Below, piece after piece: positions 45,705 to 54,989 of a DNA stretch of 64,000 nucleotides. The notes below the pieces were generated by a model. The model was given only the letters and a program-made list of their open reading frames with translations. It had not been told where the DNA came from and made no database searches. The translations under genes were made by a program, and so were the position numbers. The DNA is from Vibrio sp. 14G-20 (lineage in GTDB: Bacteria; Pseudomonadota; Gammaproteobacteria; Enterobacterales; Vibrionaceae), in contig NZ_JAPHPW010000004.1 in the NCBI RefSeq assembly GCF_026241515.1, forward strand, positions 186,001 through 250,000. The letters run 5' to 3'. Numbering within the stretch: position 1 is the stretch's first letter; each line of letters opens with the position of its first letter.

Positions 45705-46138
45705 TTATAATTAACCTCAAAAGGAATTGTACTGGTATAAACGCCAGCGGGATGATTAGCGCCGATTTTCACTCTTGCACCAATGCACAGTAATTTGCTT
45801 CTTCCATTGCCTTTTATCTTGGCTCTGCCTCGCTTTGATAAGCCGCAACCAAAATAGAACTTTTTAATACGAAGACGTTTGGATTTACGAGAATGGTTGA
45901 GGTACTGCTTAGAGGGGAGCGAAACCACGATCTTTTTACCCGGCTCACCTTCTACATAAAAGCGAACTACGTAAATCTGACTATTAGCCGGATTAGCATC
46001 AGCATTTTGACCCGATCCAGAGATATACATACCCGGAAATTTCACCTCCATATTTTCAGGAATGATTTCGAGTGCATGAAACGGACTTGAATAAAAAGTC
46101 AGACCGATATAAATAGCGTATTTGAATAGAAACTTCAT
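45701..46138 (-). CDS. Minor pilin-like protein
   Basis: A 145-residue exported protein with a signal peptide to about residue 22 and an immunoglobulin-like body ending in YTSTIPFEVNYK, the terminal strand type used for donor-strand exchange. Two Cys (about 98 and 113) sit in a very basic region (RKSKRLRIKK, KRGRAKIKGNGR), which is unusual for a pilin. It lies between the major pilin and the chaperone. It may be the initiating or tip subunit; that is inference. Confidence 0.7.
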   Translation of the reverse strand: MKFLFKYAIYIGLTFYSSPFHALEIIPENMEVKFPGMYISGSGQNADANPANSQIYVVRFYVEGEPGKKIVVSLPSKQYLNHSRKSKRLRIKKFYFGCGLSKRGRAKIKGNGRSKLLCIGARVKIGANHPAGVYTSTIPFEVNYK

Positions 46139-46190
46139 CGTAAAAATGGCTGCTCTACAACAGCCACAATATTATACTGGTTTCATTTAA

Positions 46191-46625
46191 TTACTGGTAA
46201 GTTACATCTACTGCAACGTTTGCAGTATAAGTACCAGCAACTAATGTTGCACTTGAAGTACGTGCAGTGCCGCCAATATTAAGATTCGCATTGCCACCCG
46301 TTAGGGTTATAGCGCTATTAAAGTCGAATTCAGCCGCAATCGTATTTGCACCGTTAACTAAGTTAGTGTCAGAAATACTTACTGTTACTGCATCACCTGA
46401 TTCTCCAGAAAGCGTAAACGCCGCAGCTCCCGCATCACCTTGAGCGATAACAACATCAGTTGTGTTATCTGAAGTGATGATACCGAAGTCTAGATCACTG
46501 GTTTTTGTCATTGTAATTGCTTGTTTTACTTCTAGTGTTGCATCAAAAGTGTCACTCACAGCGAAAACGTTCGCTGAAGAGATAGAAAGTGCAGATACAG
46601 CAACAACCTTAAAGACTTTGTTCAT
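46191..46625 (-). CDS. Major pilin, DUF4402-type
   Basis: A 144-residue exported protein: signal peptide to about 22 (VFA), alternating Thr/Ala/Gly-rich strands, the DUF4402-like opening TLEVKQAITMTKTSDLDFGII and the closing TYTANVAVDVTYQ. No Cys. Composition and order (first gene of the operon, good ribosome site AAGGA) mark it as the main fimbrial subunit. Downstream 50 bp lies the minor pilin. Confidence 0.82.
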   Translation of the reverse strand: MNKVFKVVAVSALSISSANVFAVSDTFDATLEVKQAITMTKTSDLDFGIITSDNTTDVVIAQGDAGAAAFTLSGESGDAVTVSISDTNLVNGANTIAAEFDFNSAITLTGGNANLNIGGTARTSSATLVAGTYTANVAVDVTYQ

Positions 46626-47130
46626 TTCTTTAATCCTTTATATAAATTCGGCTTTATTATTAGGGTTACCTAATAGTCAATCAGAGTTAACAATTAAGTA
46701 ACAACAATCCTATTTAGAAAATATATATATTGACACTTATTTATAAAGAAATGAGGCGCAGTGAGAATAAGATCACGCAAATTGATATAAATAACACTAA
46801 CAAAAATAGTGGTATTTAGGTGTTTTTATTAATTAGATATAAAACTGGTTTTACACTTAATCCCTTTAATTTTATACGTCATTATTTTTATAAAACACGC
46901 TTGATTTAAAACATCCGAATAACAAACAAAAATAATAACCAAGAACTTTATTTAAATGAATAACTATATAGATCACCGTGTTGCAATATAGTCTCACAAA
47001 TGAAACAAACCAGCATTAATATCAAATTGTAATAAAAGTGAAATAATAGATTTTCGTATTAAAAAGTCTAGACCTAAGTTTTAAACATTGCTCTTAAACA
47101 GTATTAAAAATGAGACACGTAGATCTATCC
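46626..47130. other. Very AT-rich region upstream of the fimbrial operon
   Basis: About 500 bp with long A/T runs (for example around 46705-46730 and 46800-46980) and no supported gene. It contains the fimbrial promoter: on the minus strand TTGACT (46680-46675), then ATTAGGTAACCCTAAT, a perfect 6-bp inverted repeat filling the spacer (46659-46674), then AATAAA. Such DNA is typical of H-NS-silenced, horizontally gained loci. Confidence 0.55.
46659..46674. promoter_or_regulatory. Palindrome in the fimbrial promoter spacer
   Basis: ATTAGG-GTTA-CCTAAT lies directly between a -35-like TTGACT and a -10-like AATAAA, 34-49 bp before the major pilin ATG. A protein bound here would block or reshape the promoter. 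Confidence 0.4.
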
Positions 47131-47133
47131 AAC

Positions 47134-47496
47134 TTAATTCCCCCTGCAATCATAAATACCCAATGACTCATCAAAACTAAGTGAATTATATTGCCGAAAG
47201 ACTACTAAATTGGGGAGAGCATTAGACATTAGGATATGACGGTTTAAACGGTCGTCTGATAGCTTAAACATCTGTACCTTGATAGTGCCCGTGACTCTCG
47301 ACCACCGCCGCTCATGTAAACCGTAAACAGGCAGAACCGTTACGAAGAAATCGCCACAATTCGATTCAAAAGCTTCCCTGTTGACTCGATTGAATAGTAA
47401 AGCACCGTTTTCCGGCAATTTATTTGTGATCTGGGTTGCACGCGTACCGCATACTATCAGATACTGAACAAAACTAACCTTCAGCCACAGTAAACG
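47134..47496 (-). pseudogene. Possible gene remnant, unrecognised
   Basis: A frame open from just after a TGA (47497-47499) to a stop at 47134 gives about 120 residues that look coded rather than random (KLPENGALLFNRVNREAFES, a hydrophobic FVTVLPVYG strand, VVFRQYNSLSFDESLGIYDC). There is no ATG near the start; only TTG at 47416-47418 and no ribosome site. I suspect the end of a decayed gene between the fimbrial locus and sbcB. Family not recognised. Confidence 0.3.
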
Positions 47497-47523
47497 TCAT
47501 CCGCTTACTGTTCAGGAAATTCA

Positions 47524-48948
47524 ATGAGTTCAGATAATCAGCCAACCTACTTCTTTTTCGATTACGAAACATGGGGCGTGAGCCCAGCGAAAGATCGTCC
47601 GAGTCAATTCGCAGGTGTTCGTACCGACCAAGATTTCAATGTTATCGGAGAACCTTTGGTTATCTACTGCCAACCTCCTGCTGATTATCTTCCTGCACCT
47701 GAAGCTGCGCTGATCACTCGCATCACACCACAAAAAGCCATGTCTCAAGGCCTACCTGAGCCTGAGTTTATCGCCAAGATTCATGCAGAGCTTGCAAAGC
47801 CAAACACCACAAGCCTTGGCTACAACAGCATTCGATTCGATGACGAAGTAACGCGATACACTTGTTACCGCAACTTTATTGACCCGTACGCATGGAGCTG
47901 GCAAAACGGTAACTCACGCTGGGATCTACTCGACGTGATGCGTGCCGTACACGCACTTCGCCCTGAAGGTATTGTTTGGCCAGAGAATGAAGAAGGTTAC
48001 CCAAGTTTCAAACTGGAACACCTATCTGTGGCAAATGGCATTGAACACGAAAACGCGCACGATGCGATGGCCGATGTTATTGCGACTATCGAATTAGCGA
48101 AAAAGCTGAAAGCTGCACAACCTAAGATGTTTGACTACCTCTACAACATGCGCCACAAACGCAAGTTGAACGAATTAGTCGACATCGTAAACATGACACC
48201 TCTTATGCACGTGTCAGGAATGTTTGGTCGTGATTGCAATTACACAAGCTGGATTGTTCCTATGGCTTGGCACCCGACCAACCAAAACGCCGTTATCGTG
48301 GTGGACTTAGCGAAAGATCCTAGCCCACTGCTTGAGCTAGATACTGACGAACTAAGAGACAGACTCTACACCAAGCGTAGCGAGTTAAATGAAGATGAGT
48401 TGCCAGTGCCGATTAAACTGGTACAGCTCAACAAGTGCCCTATCCTCGCACCAGCAAAAACCCTGACGGCTGAAAACGCGGAAACGATCGGTATTGACCG
48501 TCAGCAGTGCTTGAAGAACCTAGCACTACTACGTGAACACCCAGAGATTCGTGAAAAGCTGATTGGCTTGTACTCACAAGAACGTGAATACGAAAAAAGT
48601 GATGATGTAGACACACACCTTTACGATGGCTTCTTCTCTCCAGCAGATAAGACCGCGATGAACATCATCCGTGAAACTGACCCGAATAACTTGGCTGCTT
48701 TGGACATCACTTTCAGTGACGAGCGTATTAAGCCGCTGTTGTTCCGTTACCGCGCTCGTCATTTCCCATGGACACTTGATGAAGCTGAGCAGCTGAAATG
48801 GGCGAACCATTGTCGTGAGTTTTACGAGAGTCGCTTAGAAGAGTACATGCTGAATCTAGAAAACCTCGCACATGAAAACGAAAGTGACGAGAAGAAAATG
48901 GCTATCTTGAAAGCGGTTTATCAATACGTAGAAAAGCTAGCTAGTTAA
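47524..48948 (+). CDS. sbcB: Exodeoxyribonuclease I
   Basis: Processive 3'-5' single-strand DNA exonuclease, acting in recombination and mismatch repair. The 474-residue protein has the DEDDh core (FFFDYETWG at 9-17, NSIRFDDEV, and AHDAMADV) and the SH3-like and C-terminal helical domains expected of ExoI, at the family length. Single gene, followed after 24 bp by lrgA on the same strand. Confidence 0.95.
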   Translation: MSSDNQPTYFFFDYETWGVSPAKDRPSQFAGVRTDQDFNVIGEPLVIYCQPPADYLPAPEAALITRITPQKAMSQGLPEPEFIAKIHAELAKPNTTSLGYNSIRFDDEVTRYTCYRNFIDPYAWSWQNGNSRWDLLDVMRAVHALRPEGIVWPENEEGYPSFKLEHLSVANGIEHENAHDAMADVIATIELAKKLKAAQPKMFDYLYNMRHKRKLNELVDIVNMTPLMHVSGMFGRDCNYTSWIVPMAWHPTNQNAVIVVDLAKDPSPLLELDTDELRDRLYTKRSELNEDELPVPIKLVQLNKCPILAPAKTLTAENAETIGIDRQQCLKNLALLREHPEIREKLIGLYSQEREYEKSDDVDTHLYDGFFSPADKTAMNIIRETDPNNLAALDITFSDERIKPLLFRYRARHFPWTLDEAEQLKWANHCREFYESRLEEYMLNLENLAHENESDEKKMAILKAVYQYVEKLAS

Positions 48949-48972
48949 TTCATTATCAAGAGATGTGACACT

Positions 48973-49344
48973 TTGAAAGAAAGATTGATCAAACTCGTTT
49001 ACTGCTTAATCTCCTTCACCTTAATCATAGGTGCTCTCACTGCAGGTAACGCGTTACAACAATATCTAGAGACCTCAATTCCAGGCAGTATTTTTGGCAT
49101 GTTGATTCTGTTTGCTGCCATGGTGATAGGTATTGTTCCATCACACTGGGTACAACCCGGTGCCAGTCTGATTATTCGTTTGATGATCTTATTGTTCGTC
49201 CCAATCAGTGTTGGGTTAATGGATCACTTCGACATGCTTATCGCCAATGCATTGCCAATCATGGCGAGTGCCGTTGGTGGCACGCTCATCGTATTGGTGT
49301 CTTTATCATGGTTCTTAGACCGCTTGCTTTCGAGAGGTAAATAA
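48973..49344 (+). CDS. LrgA/CidA-family holin-like protein
   Basis: A 123-residue inner-membrane protein with four membrane helices and the family stretch [13 protein letters not shown]. Relatives act as holin-like pores or as carriers of small metabolites together with an LrgB partner. It starts with TTG (48973-48975), preceded by AAGAGATG; no ATG lies in frame near it. The lrgB gene starts 3 bp after its stop. Confidence 0.85.
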   Translation: MKERLIKLVYCLISFTLIIGALTAGNALQQYLETSIPGSIFGMLILFAAMVIGIVPSHWVQPGASLIIRLMILLFVPISVGLMDHFDMLIANALPIMASAVGGTLIVLVSLSWFLDRLLSRGK

Positions 49345-49346
49345 TC

Positions 49347-50024
49347 ATGTGGATTCTACTGACCATCGTTGTGTTCCTGTTTGCTCGTTGGGTAAGCCAA
49401 AAAGTGAACTCACCACTGTGTAACCCTTTACTGATCAGCATTGGCATCATTATTCCAATTCTGTTGTTCTTCAAAGTGCCTTTCGAAACTTACTACGCAG
49501 ACAACACTTGGATCACTTATATGCTTCAGCCTGCGGTTGTGGCTCTTGCTTACCCTCTTTATGAGCAGTTGCCTCAAATTCGAGCTAACTGGCGCATTAT
49601 TACCTTTGCCTGCACGTTAGGCAGTGTGATGTCGATGACAACCACAGCTATCATTGCGGTAGCTTTTAAAGCCGACCTTAGCTTGATTGCGAGCCTGCTA
49701 GGTAAATCGGTTACGACGCCGATTGCGATGGAAGTATCGAGCCATTTAGGTGGTGAAGCAGCCATTGCGGCAATATTGGTTTTGATCGTAGGTCTGTTCG
49801 GGGCGATTTTTGCTTACCCTATCTATAATCTGATTGGTATTAAGAGCCCTATTGCCAGAGGTTTAACCATGGGTACGGTTTCTCACGCTTTGGGCACCGC
49901 GACTTGTGCGGAAAAGAACCAAGAAGATGCCGCATTCAGTTCATTGGCTTTGGTGCTCTGTGGCGTTATCACCTCAATCATTGCACCTAGCGTGTTCTCA
50001 GTTGTGATTTGGTTCTATTCTTAA
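49347..50024 (+). CDS. LrgB/CidB-family membrane protein
   Basis: A 225-residue polytopic inner-membrane protein with the LrgB landmarks LGKSVTTPIAMEVS and GTVSHALGTATC. It acts with the LrgA-type protein encoded 3 bp upstream, in cell-lysis control or export of overflow metabolites such as pyruvate in other bacteria. Terminator downstream. Confidence 0.9.
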   Translation: MWILLTIVVFLFARWVSQKVNSPLCNPLLISIGIIIPILLFFKVPFETYYADNTWITYMLQPAVVALAYPLYEQLPQIRANWRIITFACTLGSVMSMTTTAIIAVAFKADLSLIASLLGKSVTTPIAMEVSSHLGGEAAIAAILVLIVGLFGAIFAYPIYNLIGIKSPIARGLTMGTVSHALGTATCAEKNQEDAAFSSLALVLCGVITSIIAPSVFSVVIWFYS

Positions 50025-50047
50025 CCTAAACGATCACTGCGCGATTC

Positions 50048-50094
50048 AGCCCAACCAGAATGCTGTGATTACAGTGTCTGTTTGGGCTTTTTAT
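50048..50094 (+). terminator. Rho-independent terminator after lrgB-like gene
   Basis: AGCCCAA (50048-50054) pairs with TTGGGCT (50082-50088), with an inner CTGTGATTACAG stem-loop, then TTTTTATT. Confidence 0.75.
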
Positions 50095-50238
50095 TCGCCT
50101 TTATTCAGCAATAGCTGTCAAGTCACGGTCTTTTACGAGCAATAAGTGCGATATCAACTGTATAAATGGCTCTTGTAATCGATTTCAAGTGTGACCTCAC
50201 TCTAATTATGCAAACCAATGTAACAACAACAATTCAAT

Positions 50239-50254
50239 AGTGATCGTTATCACA
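50239..50254 (+). promoter_or_regulatory. CRP-like site upstream of cdd
   Basis: A-GTGA-TCGTTA-TCACA matches the CRP consensus TGTGA-N6-TCACA at 9 of 10 positions. It lies 56 bp before the cdd start. In E. coli, cdd is controlled by CRP and CytR, so the same regulation is likely. Confidence 0.65.
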
Positions 50255-50309
50255 GAAAATTCCTGAGTATTGCATAAACTTAAAGCCTAAGGTCAATTAA
50301 GGATTCAAC

Positions 50310-51197
50310 ATGAACAGTCGTATTACCCTGGCGCTGGAAAGTGCTCCATCATCAATGAAAGCGCTTTTGAGTGACATCGTATTAGCAGACAACTTTGACG
50401 CGACATTGTCTCCAGAACAGTTCTCTAGCCTACTTCAAGCAAGTGGTTTAGCAGATGACGAACTACGTATCGCACTACTTCCTTTTGCTGCTGCGTATTC
50501 ATACGCTCCATTATCTGACTTTTACGTTGGTGCAATCGTGCGTGGTTTGTCTGGTACTTTGTATTTTGGTGCAAACCTTGAAATCGCTGGTGCTCAACTT
50601 GGCCAAACAGTACACGCTGAGCAATCTGCAATAAGCCATGCATGGATGAAAGGCGAGCAAGGCATCTCAGATATCACCATCAACTTTAGTCCTTGTGGTC
50701 ACTGTCGTCAGTTTATGAACGAACTGACCACAGCGAAAGAGCTTAAAGTTCAGCTTCCACAACGCGATGAGATGTCACTACAAGAATACCTTCCAGACTC
50801 TTTTGGCCCTGCTGATTTAGGTGTGACGACTGGGCTAATGACTAAGCTTGATCATAAGTACACGACTGAAGAAACAACTCCTATTGTTGTAGAAGCACTA
50901 GCAGCACTAAACCGCAGTCACGCTCCTTACACCAAAAACCTAAGTGGTGTTTCACTACAGCTGACGTCGGGTGAGGTTTTCACCGGTGCTTACGCTGAAA
51001 ACGCAGCATTCAACCCTAGCCTACCGCCTCTACAAGTGGCATTGATTCAACTCAAACTGGCGGGCTTCGACTTTGAACAAATTGAAAGTGCAGCTTTGGT
51101 TGAAATTGCTGAAGGCAGCATCAGTCACCTAGCGGATACGCAATCTACATTAGAAGCGATTAATCCCGACATTCCAGTGACTTACTTAGCAATCTAA
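50310..51197 (+). CDS. cdd: Cytidine deaminase
   Basis: Converts cytidine and deoxycytidine to uridine forms in nucleoside salvage. The 295-residue protein has the zinc motif [11 protein letters not shown] (His/Glu) and [11 protein letters not shown] (two Cys), and the second, degenerate deaminase domain of the long E. coli-type dimeric enzymes, whose length it shares. A CRP-like site lies upstream and a terminator downstream. Confidence 0.95.
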   Translation: MNSRITLALESAPSSMKALLSDIVLADNFDATLSPEQFSSLLQASGLADDELRIALLPFAAAYSYAPLSDFYVGAIVRGLSGTLYFGANLEIAGAQLGQTVHAEQSAISHAWMKGEQGISDITINFSPCGHCRQFMNELTTAKELKVQLPQRDEMSLQEYLPDSFGPADLGVTTGLMTKLDHKYTTEETTPIVVEALAALNRSHAPYTKNLSGVSLQLTSGEVFTGAYAENAAFNPSLPPLQVALIQLKLAGFDFEQIESAALVEIAEGSISHLADTQSTLEAINPDIPVTYLAI

Positions 51198-51224
51198 GTA
51201 CATCTATTTAACATAATTTTAAAT

Positions 51225-51257
51225 AAGCGGCCCTATTTAACGGGGCTGCTTTTTTTA
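51225..51257 (+). terminator. Rho-independent terminator of cdd
   Basis: AGCGGCCC (51225-51232) pairs with GGGCTGCT (51243-51250) with one wobble, followed by T7. Confidence 0.85.
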
Positions 51258-51281
51258 TGCTTGTAATTAACACTGCAAGTT

Positions 51282-51297
51282 GCGCAAACGTTTGCTT
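51282..51297. promoter_or_regulatory. PurR operator upstream of purT
   Basis: GCGCAAACGTTTGCTT closely matches the PurR box ACGCAAACGTTTGCGT, with a perfect GCAAACGTTTGC core. It lies about 70 bp before purT and should repress it when purines are plentiful. Confidence 0.85.
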
Positions 51298-51364
51298 TTG
51301 TCATTTAAATAAGTATGATCACCCCGTTTTCAATCAATCGTTCAAAAGATCGGAAGGAATTTCT

Positions 51365-52540
51365 ATGTTTGGTACTGCTACTCGCGAAAATGCTACTCGT
51401 GTACTTCTATTAGGTTCAGGTGAACTCGGAAAAGAAGTTGCTATCGAGTGCCAACGTTTAGGTTTAGAAGTTATTGCTTGTGACCGTTATGCAGACGCAC
51501 CAGCAATGCAAGTTGCGCATCGTAGCCATGTATTAGACATGTTAGATGGTGATGCTCTTCAAGCTATCATTGAGCTAGAAAAACCAGATTATGTGGTTCC
51601 TGAAATTGAAGCTATTGCCACCAGCAAGTTAGTTGAACTTGAAGCACAAGGCTTAAATGTTGTTCCAACGGCGAATGCAACCAAACTAACGATGAACCGC
51701 GAAGGTATTCGTCGTTTAGCTGCTGAAGAGTTGAAACTAAGCACTTCGCCTTACCGCTTTGCAGACACCTTTGAAGATTTTTCAGCCGCTGTTGAGTTCG
51801 TGGGTATGCCTTGCGTTGTTAAGCCAGTAATGAGTTCTTCAGGCAAAGGCCAAAGCGTTATCAAAACCGAAGAAGATATCCAGAAATCTTGGGACTACGC
51901 ACAAGAAGGCGGTCGTACTGGCGCGGGTCGTGTGATCGTTGAAGGCTTCATCGACTTTGATTACGAAATCACACTGCTTACCGTTCGTGCAGTCGACGGT
52001 GTTCACTTCTGTGCGCCAATCGGCCACCGCCAAGAAGACGGTGATTACCGTGAATCATGGCAGCCACAGGTCATGTCTGACAACGCACTGAAAGCGGCAC
52101 AATACACGGCAGAGCAAGTGGTTAACGCACTAGGCGGTCACGGCATCTTTGGTGTTGAGCTGTTCGTTAAAGGCGACCACGTTATCTTCAATGAAGTCTC
52201 CCCTCGCCCACACGATACTGGCTTGGTGACTCTGATGTCTCAAGACTCATCGGAATTTGCACTACACGTACGCGCATTTACAGGTATGCCGATCAGATCA
52301 ATTACTCAGTATGGCCCTTGTGCCTCTGCGGTAATCCTTGGTCAAGGCACATCAACGAATATTCGCTTTGAAGGCCTTGCAGAAGCGCTAGACGCACCAC
52401 AAACACAAGTTCGTCTGTTTGGTAAGCCTGACATTGATGGTCGCCGTCGTCTTGGTGTGGCGCTAACTCGTCGCAATAGCACAGAAACAGCAATTGAAGA
52501 CGCGATTGAAAGCGCTTCGAAAGTAAAAGTGATTTACTAA
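51365..52540 (+). CDS. purT: Formate-dependent phosphoribosylglycinamide formyltransferase PurT
   Basis: ATP-grasp enzyme that formylates GAR with formate and ATP in purine synthesis. The 391-residue product begins at ATG 51365 ([20 protein letters not shown]), with GGAAGGA as ribosome site; the in-frame ATG at 51257 would add 36 residues encoded across the PurR box and is rejected. ATP-grasp motifs [14 protein letters not shown] and [16 protein letters not shown] are intact. Confidence 0.95.
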   Translation: MFGTATRENATRVLLLGSGELGKEVAIECQRLGLEVIACDRYADAPAMQVAHRSHVLDMLDGDALQAIIELEKPDYVVPEIEAIATSKLVELEAQGLNVVPTANATKLTMNREGIRRLAAEELKLSTSPYRFADTFEDFSAAVEFVGMPCVVKPVMSSSGKGQSVIKTEEDIQKSWDYAQEGGRTGAGRVIVEGFIDFDYEITLLTVRAVDGVHFCAPIGHRQEDGDYRESWQPQVMSDNALKAAQYTAEQVVNALGGHGIFGVELFVKGDHVIFNEVSPRPHDTGLVTLMSQDSSEFALHVRAFTGMPIRSITQYGPCASAVILGQGTSTNIRFEGLAEALDAPQTQVRLFGKPDIDGRRRLGVALTRRNSTETAIEDAIESASKVKVIY

Positions 52541-52585
52541 CCCGCGATTCAATTCTGAACAATCGCGAGTTCAAATCTGAACAAT

Positions 52586-52618
52586 AAAAAAGACGGGCTA
52601 TCGAGCCCGTCTTTTTGT
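52586..52618. terminator. Bidirectional rho-independent terminator
   Basis: AAAAAGACGGGCT (from 52586) pairs with AGCCCGTCTTTTT across ATCG, between the convergent purT and tpm genes. Confidence 0.9.
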
Positions 52619-52650
52619 TGGTGTTATCTTTTTATTTGAACAAACTGAAC

Positions 52651-53304
52651 TTAAACGTCTGACTCAATCAAATACACTTCCTCACAGAAGCGAGACAAAC
52701 CTTTCTTCGCAATCTTAGGATGTTCATCGTCTGCGATGTCCTGATTCAACAATGTGATCTTATAACCTGCGAACAGCTGATCGATTTCTAGCTTAGGTAC
52801 GCTAAACGGAGGCCCTGCCATTTCGTTTTGATTGTAATCCAGCGTCACCAGAAGAATCTTGCCACCCGGTTTCAGTAGTTGTTTCAAACGCTCGACATAC
52901 TGCACTCGCATCTCTTGAGGCAATGCCACTAAAGAAGCGCGGTCATAAATAATGTCGACAGGCTGAATAGGTGCTGTGAAGTAATCTCCTGTGTAAACAC
53001 TCAATTCATCGAATTGGTAAAGCTCATGCTGACCACTGATTTGAGTCACAGTCGGCGTGTAAAAATGCTCTGAGAAAAATGCGCGTACCGCGATTTGGCT
53101 AAGCTCAACTCCTTGAACCTCTTCATGCTTAGACGCTAACCAAATAAGATCTTCGCTTTTGCCACAAAGTGGGACAAACACACTCTTCTCGTAGCTAGGG
53201 TCGGTTTTTTTCCAAAATTCAATCAGAAGTGGGTTTACATCTTCAAGGTGGAAACCAATTTGGTTGGCTGCCCATTTATTGTGCCAAAATTCAGGATTAT
53301 TCAT
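52651..53304 (-). CDS. tpm: Thiopurine S-methyltransferase
   Basis: A 217-residue SAM-dependent methyltransferase of the TPMT type: opening [15 protein letters not shown], the SAM loop [16 protein letters not shown] and [13 protein letters not shown]. It methylates thiopurines and, in gammaproteobacteria, selenium or tellurium compounds (tellurite resistance). Length equals E. coli/Pseudomonas Tpm. Convergent with purT; the 323-bp gap to relV shows promoters at best. Confidence 0.93.
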   Translation of the reverse strand: MNNPEFWHNKWAANQIGFHLEDVNPLLIEFWKKTDPSYEKSVFVPLCGKSEDLIWLASKHEEVQGVELSQIAVRAFFSEHFYTPTVTQISGQHELYQFDELSVYTGDYFTAPIQPVDIIYDRASLVALPQEMRVQYVERLKQLLKPGGKILLVTLDYNQNEMAGPPFSVPKLEIDQLFAGYKITLLNQDIADDEHPKIAKKGLSRFCEEVYLIESDV

Positions 53305-53627
53305 CTTTCGTTCATGTTAAACAGTCATAATGCAAGGGTACAGTATAGAGAGGTAAGAGCAACCTTAGCTTGGTTTAAAGTTCCAAATTGGTTTCAATAA
53401 AATCAGAAACTGGCCGAGTTCAAAGTTCTTAAAATTGCGGAACAAACGCTTGAATTATTTGTCTATATGTTCACATTTTAAAGCAATATTAAACGTTAGA
53501 GTTGGTTTCTGCCTTAGCTAGCCCCATTTAATATGTAGTGAGTTTAGTTAAGCTGTTTTTACTCTTATGCGTTACTGGTTACCCCTTTTGACTACCCGTT
53601 TTTGTAACCTTGTATTTTGGAGTTTGA

Positions 53628-54404
53628 ATGAGTGTATTTCTCCGTACGACGGCCCTAATGCTTCTAGTATTGAGCCGAGCGCCTGCATTCGCAGCAGCAC
53701 CTGTTTCAACGAGTTCAACTGATCAATCGCGCACTCCAGCGCAAAACCAAGTTTCATCAAACGTATTCCGCCATAGCCTAAGCGGTCTATATGGCATTAA
53801 AGCATTCGACTCACGTCCGACTCAGCCTTATACCGATTTCGACATCCTTTACAGCAAAGCTCACCAAGCACAAGCTGAGCTAGAAACTATCTGTAAAAGT
53901 ACTGCCCTACTAACCAATTCAGAAGCCCTGTTCGCAGGTGTTAAATCTCAAGCTCGTGCAGAAGAGAAAATTGACCTTGAGCTTGATGGCGATGTAACAA
54001 GAATTACCGATCTAGCTCGTGCAACGATTATCGCAAACGACGTAGAAAGCTTGGTTGAAGTGTATGAATCACTAAGCCGTGAAGCGGACGTTGTGAAATT
54101 GAAAAACAAGTTTAAGTCACCTGCTGATTCTGGCTACCGTGACCTTAACCTGTTAGTTCGTTTGCCTAAAACCAACATTATTGCTGAAGTTCAGCTTCAC
54201 TTGAAAGCAATCGCTGACGTGAAAAGTGGCCCTGAGCACGAGCTATATAAAATTATCCAAGGTATTGAGCGTCACGCCATTGCAGAACATCGCCCAATCA
54301 ACGATATCGAAGCGGCGCAAATTAATAGCCTAAGACGCCAATCTTTAGAGCTTTACCAACAAGCATGGCAACCGTATATCACGACTCATATTAAAGCCGC
54401 GTAA
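53628..54404 (+). CDS. relV: Small alarmone synthetase RelV, with predicted signal sequence
   Basis: A 258-residue RelA/SpoT-domain (p)ppGpp synthetase without a hydrolase domain, matching Vibrio RelV. Residues reported as essential in V. cholerae RelV (Lys107, Asp129, Arg132, Glu188) map by a one-residue offset to Lys106, Asp128, Arg131 and Glu187. Its N-terminus (LRTTALMLLVL, then APAFAAAP) looks like a Sec signal peptide followed by a Ser/Thr/Gln-rich linker to about residue 45, odd for a GTP-using cytosolic enzyme. It has its own terminator and lies convergent with ihfA. Confidence 0.88.
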   Translation: MSVFLRTTALMLLVLSRAPAFAAAPVSTSSTDQSRTPAQNQVSSNVFRHSLSGLYGIKAFDSRPTQPYTDFDILYSKAHQAQAELETICKSTALLTNSEALFAGVKSQARAEEKIDLELDGDVTRITDLARATIIANDVESLVEVYESLSREADVVKLKNKFKSPADSGYRDLNLLVRLPKTNIIAEVQLHLKAIADVKSGPEHELYKIIQGIERHAIAEHRPINDIEAAQINSLRRQSLELYQQAWQPYITTHIKAA

Positions 54405-54434
54405 ACCGTTTAGAACACCACAGAATATCAACTC

Positions 54435-54469
54435 AAAGGGCTGCCATTAATTTGCAGCCCTTTCTTTTT
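54435..54469 (+). terminator. Rho-independent terminator of relV
   Basis: AAAGGGCTGC (54435-54444) pairs with GCAGCCCTTT (54454-54463), followed by CTTTTT. Confidence 0.88.
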
Positions 54470-54561
54470 GGCTATATTACATTCTGGAGATCAGTTAGGC
54501 AGCGTAGCTAGCCGAAAAGCTCAAAGTGAATCTATCGGCTTATAGCTCTAGAAAGCTAGAC

Positions 54562-54609
54562 GAGATAGAGATAGAGATAGAGATAGAGATAGAGATAGAG
54601 ATAGAGATA
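54562..54609. repeat. Hexanucleotide microsatellite, 8 x GAGATA
   Basis: Eight perfect tandem copies of GAGATA, then a degenerate GAATAA. It lies in the 288-bp space between the convergent relV and ihfA genes, outside both terminators, so it is not obviously transcribed. Six bases is a multiple of three, and on one frame it would give Glu-Ile repeats, but no gene supports that. Confidence 0.95.
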
Positions 54610-54660
54610 AGAATAAAGGGAATAGTTTTAACGCAGTTTAAAATTAGACGTCACATACAA

Positions 54661-54685
54661 AAAGACCACGCTAGGCGTGGTCTAT
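54661..54685 (-). terminator. Rho-independent terminator of ihfA
   Basis: AGACCACGC (54663-54671) pairs with GCGTGGTCT (54675-54683); on the minus strand it runs into TTTTTG. Confidence 0.88.
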
Positions 54686-54692
54686 TGCTTGG

Positions 54693-54989
54693 CTACTTCT
54701 CGATTTTAATATTTTCGACACGGGCCTTTAGTTTTTGTCCCGGTCTAAAAGTAACAACACGTCGAGCAGAGATTGGAATGTCTTCACCAGTTTTCGGGTT
54801 ACGACCAGGTCGCTCGTTTTTCTCGCGAAGATCAAAATTACCAAAACCAGACAGTTTTACCTGTTCGCCATTTTCGAGCGCTTTACGAACTTCTTCGAAA
54901 AACACTTCCACCGTTTCCTTGGCATCCCGCTTGCTGTATCCGAGTGTCTCAAACAGGTTCTCAGCCAAATCGGCCTTCGTGAGTGCCAT
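54693..54989 (-). CDS. ihfA: Integration host factor alpha subunit
   Basis: A 98-residue HU/IHF-family DNA-bending protein: [17 protein letters not shown] opening, the beta-arm [16 protein letters not shown] with the intercalating Pro, and [13 protein letters not shown]. With IhfB it bends DNA at specific sites in recombination, replication and transcription. In many gammaproteobacteria ihfA follows pheST; here no pheT lies upstream. Instead a 662-bp AT-rich gap and a zur-like gene follow. Confidence 0.96.
   Translation of the reverse strand: MALTKADLAENLFETLGYSKRDAKETVEVFFEEVRKALENGEQVKLSGFGNFDLREKNERPGRNPKTGEDIPISARRVVTFRPGQKLKARVENIKIEK

Noticed and set aside
51257..51364. Extended N-terminus for PurT
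   Set aside because: It would translate across the PurR box, and the ATG at 51365 has GGAAGGA and the normal PurT start.
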